From Cristatella mucedo (Eukaryota > Bryozoa > Phylactolaemata > Cristatellidae): a stretch of DNA of 64,000 nucleotides. The notes under the pieces were generated by a model. That model searched no databases. It was not told the origin of the DNA and saw only the letters and a program-made list of their open reading frames with translations. The stretch spans positions 5,206,001 through 5,270,000 of the forward strand of contig WPIO01000024.1 in the NCBI GenBank assembly GCA_009760855.2. The letters are read 5' to 3'. Positions 61,601 to 64,000 of the stretch are shown here, piece by piece; position 1 is the stretch's first letter; the number at the start of each line of letters is the position of its first letter. The translations under genes were made by a program, and so were the position numbers.

Positions 61601-62288
61601 GTGAGTATGCATGTGTGCATACGAAGAAATTAGCTTTCCTGTAGTGGCAATTAACCGGACGAAATGAGAGCCCTGCATTTGCCTCCAGTTTTTGGTCTTC
61701 ATCCTTCCTATACAGAGGTAATGTTCTCGGTTTGCATCTACGTCTGTAACTCCTCAAAGTCACAAAGACTGTTGGTGTTACGCAAGAGATTCAGTTGTCC
61801 ACACGACATGTACAGTGCTTTCATGTCATCTATGTGCAGCAGTTGTGGCAACAGTTACCATGCACTGATAGCTCTGCTATCACACTAGATGTAATGTAAA
61901 GTCTACGATAAAGGGACACACTTGCGCATGGAAATGCAAAAGCTTTAATTTCACTTGATATGCAGCTCTAGTTGTAGCAGTTATTGGGGGCTGGTGGGAG
62001 GCACAGATGGAATACTGGGTATTCCTCATCGTAAAGGCTGTGCAAGAATACCATGGCATGTGGTGAGAAAGCTAATCTGTGCACACATCCACACACACAC
62101 GAGCAGACATGCATAGACGCATGCATACTGCAAGCTAACTACTAAAGTGAACGAATTAGCTCACTGAAAGTAGAAAACCGACAAATAGTTCAGCTTTATC
62201 ACTTGGTAGTCAATTAGTGTACATGCCGCGAAGTTATCGCGTTATCCCCGAACGGATCGTATGCGTTTACACAATGCCGCCGACTATA
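61601..62288. other. Unassigned, possible 3' UTR of the candidate minus-strand exon
   Basis: No repeat or coding sequence recognised. Confidence 0.4.
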
Positions 62289-62470
62289 CTAACCATTCGG
62301 TGAGCTCGGATTACACTTGTCTTTCGCAAAGCCCGAGTCGTCTTCGGGGATGACGTCCACATAAAGATTACTTGTCATGCTGGGATTAAGGTAATCATCG
62401 ATGGGCGTGGACGGCAGGAGTTGAAGGTAGCTGCTTTCACACAGAACCGGCGAAAAGAGCTGCTGGTCAG
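62289..62470 (-). CDS. Candidate last exon of an unidentified host gene, tyrosine-rich tail
   Basis: A strong acceptor (TCCTTTCTCACCGCAG) is followed by an open frame of 59 codons and a stop (62291-62289), with two leading bases completing a codon from an earlier exon. The residues include ESSYLQLLP, IDDYLNPS and NLYVDVIPEDDSGF, and the exon ends NPSSPNG. Three tyrosines, each followed by hydrophobic or Asn/Pro residues, recall the cytoplasmic tails of receptor tyrosine kinases such as FGFR, where such tyrosines dock SH2 proteins. That likeness is only suggestive. Earlier exons would lie at higher coordinates, past the window edge or in 62.5-64 kb, where none was recognised. An ATTAAA on the minus strand near 61950 could serve as a polyadenylation signal. 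Confidence 0.5.
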
Positions 62471-62544
62471 CTGCGGTGAGAAAGGACATTGCAAGAAACT
62501 GTCGATTACAGTAAGCACTGCCCAATCACTAATGTGAGTAGACC

Positions 62545-62642
62545 CTTCCTTTGCAGCAAAGGTAAAGTGCATACAAAGAGATTGAGTTCTCTGAGAGTGC
62601 TATTTCAAATGTATTACTAATATTATTATTATTATTATTACT
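62545..62642 (+). mobile_element. LINE-A tail fragment
   Basis: TTCCTTTGCAGCAAAGGTAA, the stem-like tail and an ATT repeat. It lies just upstream of the candidate terminal exon on the opposite strand. Confidence 0.7.
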
Positions 62643-62699
62643 AATTGACATTGTAGGTGCCCGGAGGTGGCTGGCCACTGCTCTTTCAGCCTTCTTGCC

Positions 62700-63520
62700 G
62701 ACGGCAACTAGGTCGCAACCGGCCGAGGCATCTGCAAAGTCGAATCATCGATAGCCAGCTGTGCAAGAAGGAGTAGCAAAGGCCAGTGAAACTTGCTAGC
62801 TCTGATCTCGGCTCGCATGCAAGTTCACAAGTGACAAGCTGTTACGAGCAAGGTGTGTGGCTCTATGTCCGGTCAGAACTAGGCAGTAAGCACAGTGCTC
62901 GTAACAGTCTCAGTCGGCTTTTTCTGCGAATACCGGCGACTCCTGAAACTTGTTACTTATAGGTGTGGCACCAAAGCACGGAGGTAAGCCGATAGTATCA
63001 GAAACACGGCAGTGAATACGAGGGATGGTACGTCAGCCTATTGAGTCCATATCCATAATGCTGAAAAGTCAGCCTATTGACTCCATATTCATAATGCTGA
63101 AAAGTTTATTACCACGGATTTATACCACGGAACAATTACAGGCATTCAACAGCAGCCGAGATGTACACCAACAGCTGCCACGATGTACACAAATGGCCGT
63201 GTACCCTAGAGCTCACATCAGCTCCGAAGCCAATACCTCGAGTCTGGAATCATCACTGCACCCATCTCTGGGCCCGCCTGTTATACGGCCTCGGCAATAA
63301 ACTATTTCATAATCGAATGATCGCGAATAATAACGAGACCATAATTCGGCCGGTTTAGCTAGCACAGCTGTTACACTGCGATGCTGCCGATTGAGTCAAC
63401 TACTGTCAGCTCTATCTGAACAATAAATCTCGAATTGCATTACTGCATAAATGCATAGTAAATGCTGCAACCAAAGTCGTGCAAATAGTTTTACTTTGTA
63501 TAAGCTTTGGACGATTTTGC
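62700..63520 (+). repeat. Dispersed repeat shared with 56735-57005, longer copy
   Basis: See the partner copy. The middle of this longer copy (about 62790-63400) holds a 36-bp duplication and no recognised coding sequence. Confidence 0.45.
63030..63105. repeat. Tandem duplication of about 36 bp
   Basis: GTCAGCCTATTGAGTCCATA and following, ending CATAATGCTGAAAA, occurs twice with few changes. Confidence 0.85.
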
Positions 63521-63624
63521 ATTTAGAAATATTTCCCAATGCTATTACCGATGAATTAACTGAAATAAAAAATTTGTATTAAATGTTTAGCTTAAAGCAA
63601 GCATATCTTGAACAATTCAAAAAA

Positions 63625-63790
63625 TATATTAGCTGATTTAACAGCCTCGTTTTGTATAGCGACAGAGCAGCCTTTACAGCTATCACCACCTCTTGCAGTG
63701 ACGATAAAGGACCGCCCACCACAGGATTCGAACCCACGACCTCGGGCCGAGGTCGTGAAAAGCAACCTAGCGAGCCATTACGACTCACCG
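63625..63790 (-). mobile_element. SINE-I copy, reversed
   Basis: TTAGCTGATTTAACAGCCTC, TTTTGTATAGCGACAGAGCA and reversed B box GGATTCGAACCCACGACC, ending near TTACGACTCACC. Confidence 0.75.
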
Positions 63791-63914
63791 AATGCAAAGC
63801 CGTCCCTTCTTTGGTGAGGTAACCGGGTCGACTTTGGCTTTGCAAGCCAGGGCCAATATCATGATTTGGAAGCTGCACATGACGGGTTCAGTGGTGTCAT
63901 GCAAGTGTGTACAC

Positions 63915-63915
63915 A

Positions 63916-63946
<31 letters not shown>

Positions 63947-63951
63947 TGTTT
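63915..63951. repeat. (GT)n microsatellite
   Basis: A TG run with one A interruption near the right edge. Confidence 0.95.
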
Positions 63952-64000
63952 GCAAGTGCGAATTAAAAGTAGCTTGGCTTTATTAAGAACGAATAGTCTG

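Overview
The window is genomic DNA of a non-vertebrate animal. It has long introns, very many microsatellites ((GA)n, (CA)n, (TA)n, (CAG)n), many 5'-truncated non-LTR retrotransposon copies of the CR1/L2 group, at least three tRNA-derived SINE families, and a CpG-rich island at the start of two host genes. One of those genes is of the phosphonate-dioxygenase type, which fits a marine invertebrate, but the species cannot be named from the sequence.

Two host genes are firmly supported. They start head to head in the CpG island at about 25.6-27.6 kb, with start codons only 292 bp apart. Leftward (minus strand) runs the 5' end of a phospholipase C-beta gene. Four exons are seen at 26096-25998, 12883-12803, 9258-9190 and 7181-7026. 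All join in phase 0 and give the first 135 residues, which form the N-terminal PH region. Its later exons were not found in 1-7025 and probably lie beyond the left edge. Rightward (plus strand) runs a complete three-exon gene (26389-26538, 36791-37016, 39938-40152). It encodes a 196-residue HD-domain mixed-valent di-iron oxygenase of the PhnZ type, with all expected metal ligands and phosphate-contact residues. The short shared promoter suggests joint regulation.

The rest is mainly introns and intergenic repeats. 1-25 kb is intron and flank of the PLC-beta gene, with LINE-A, LINE-B and SINE copies and CAG/CTG-rich unique DNA. 26.5-40 kb is HD-oxygenase intron, again repeat-rich, with an unexplained 155-codon antisense frame at 34425-34892. 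41-48 kb holds a long degraded LINE-A with endonuclease and reverse-transcriptase remains and a SINE inserted in it, then a (GA)n tract of about 410 bp. 49-57 kb is mostly unrecognised, with a possible exon on the minus strand at 50462-50842 and a decayed tandem array at 51.8-53.15 kb. 57.5-61.4 kb holds pieces of a broken Ty3/Gypsy-type fossil split by the best-preserved LINE-A copy. Near the right edge (62470-62289, minus) lies what looks like the last exon of a third host gene, a tyrosine-motif-rich tail whose other exons would lie to the right.

Two repeat relationships stand out. SINE-II ends in the same stem-like 3' tail as LINE-A, so LINE-A is its likely mobilising partner. LINE-A itself falls into a younger and an older subfamily, told apart by the sequence just before the tail.
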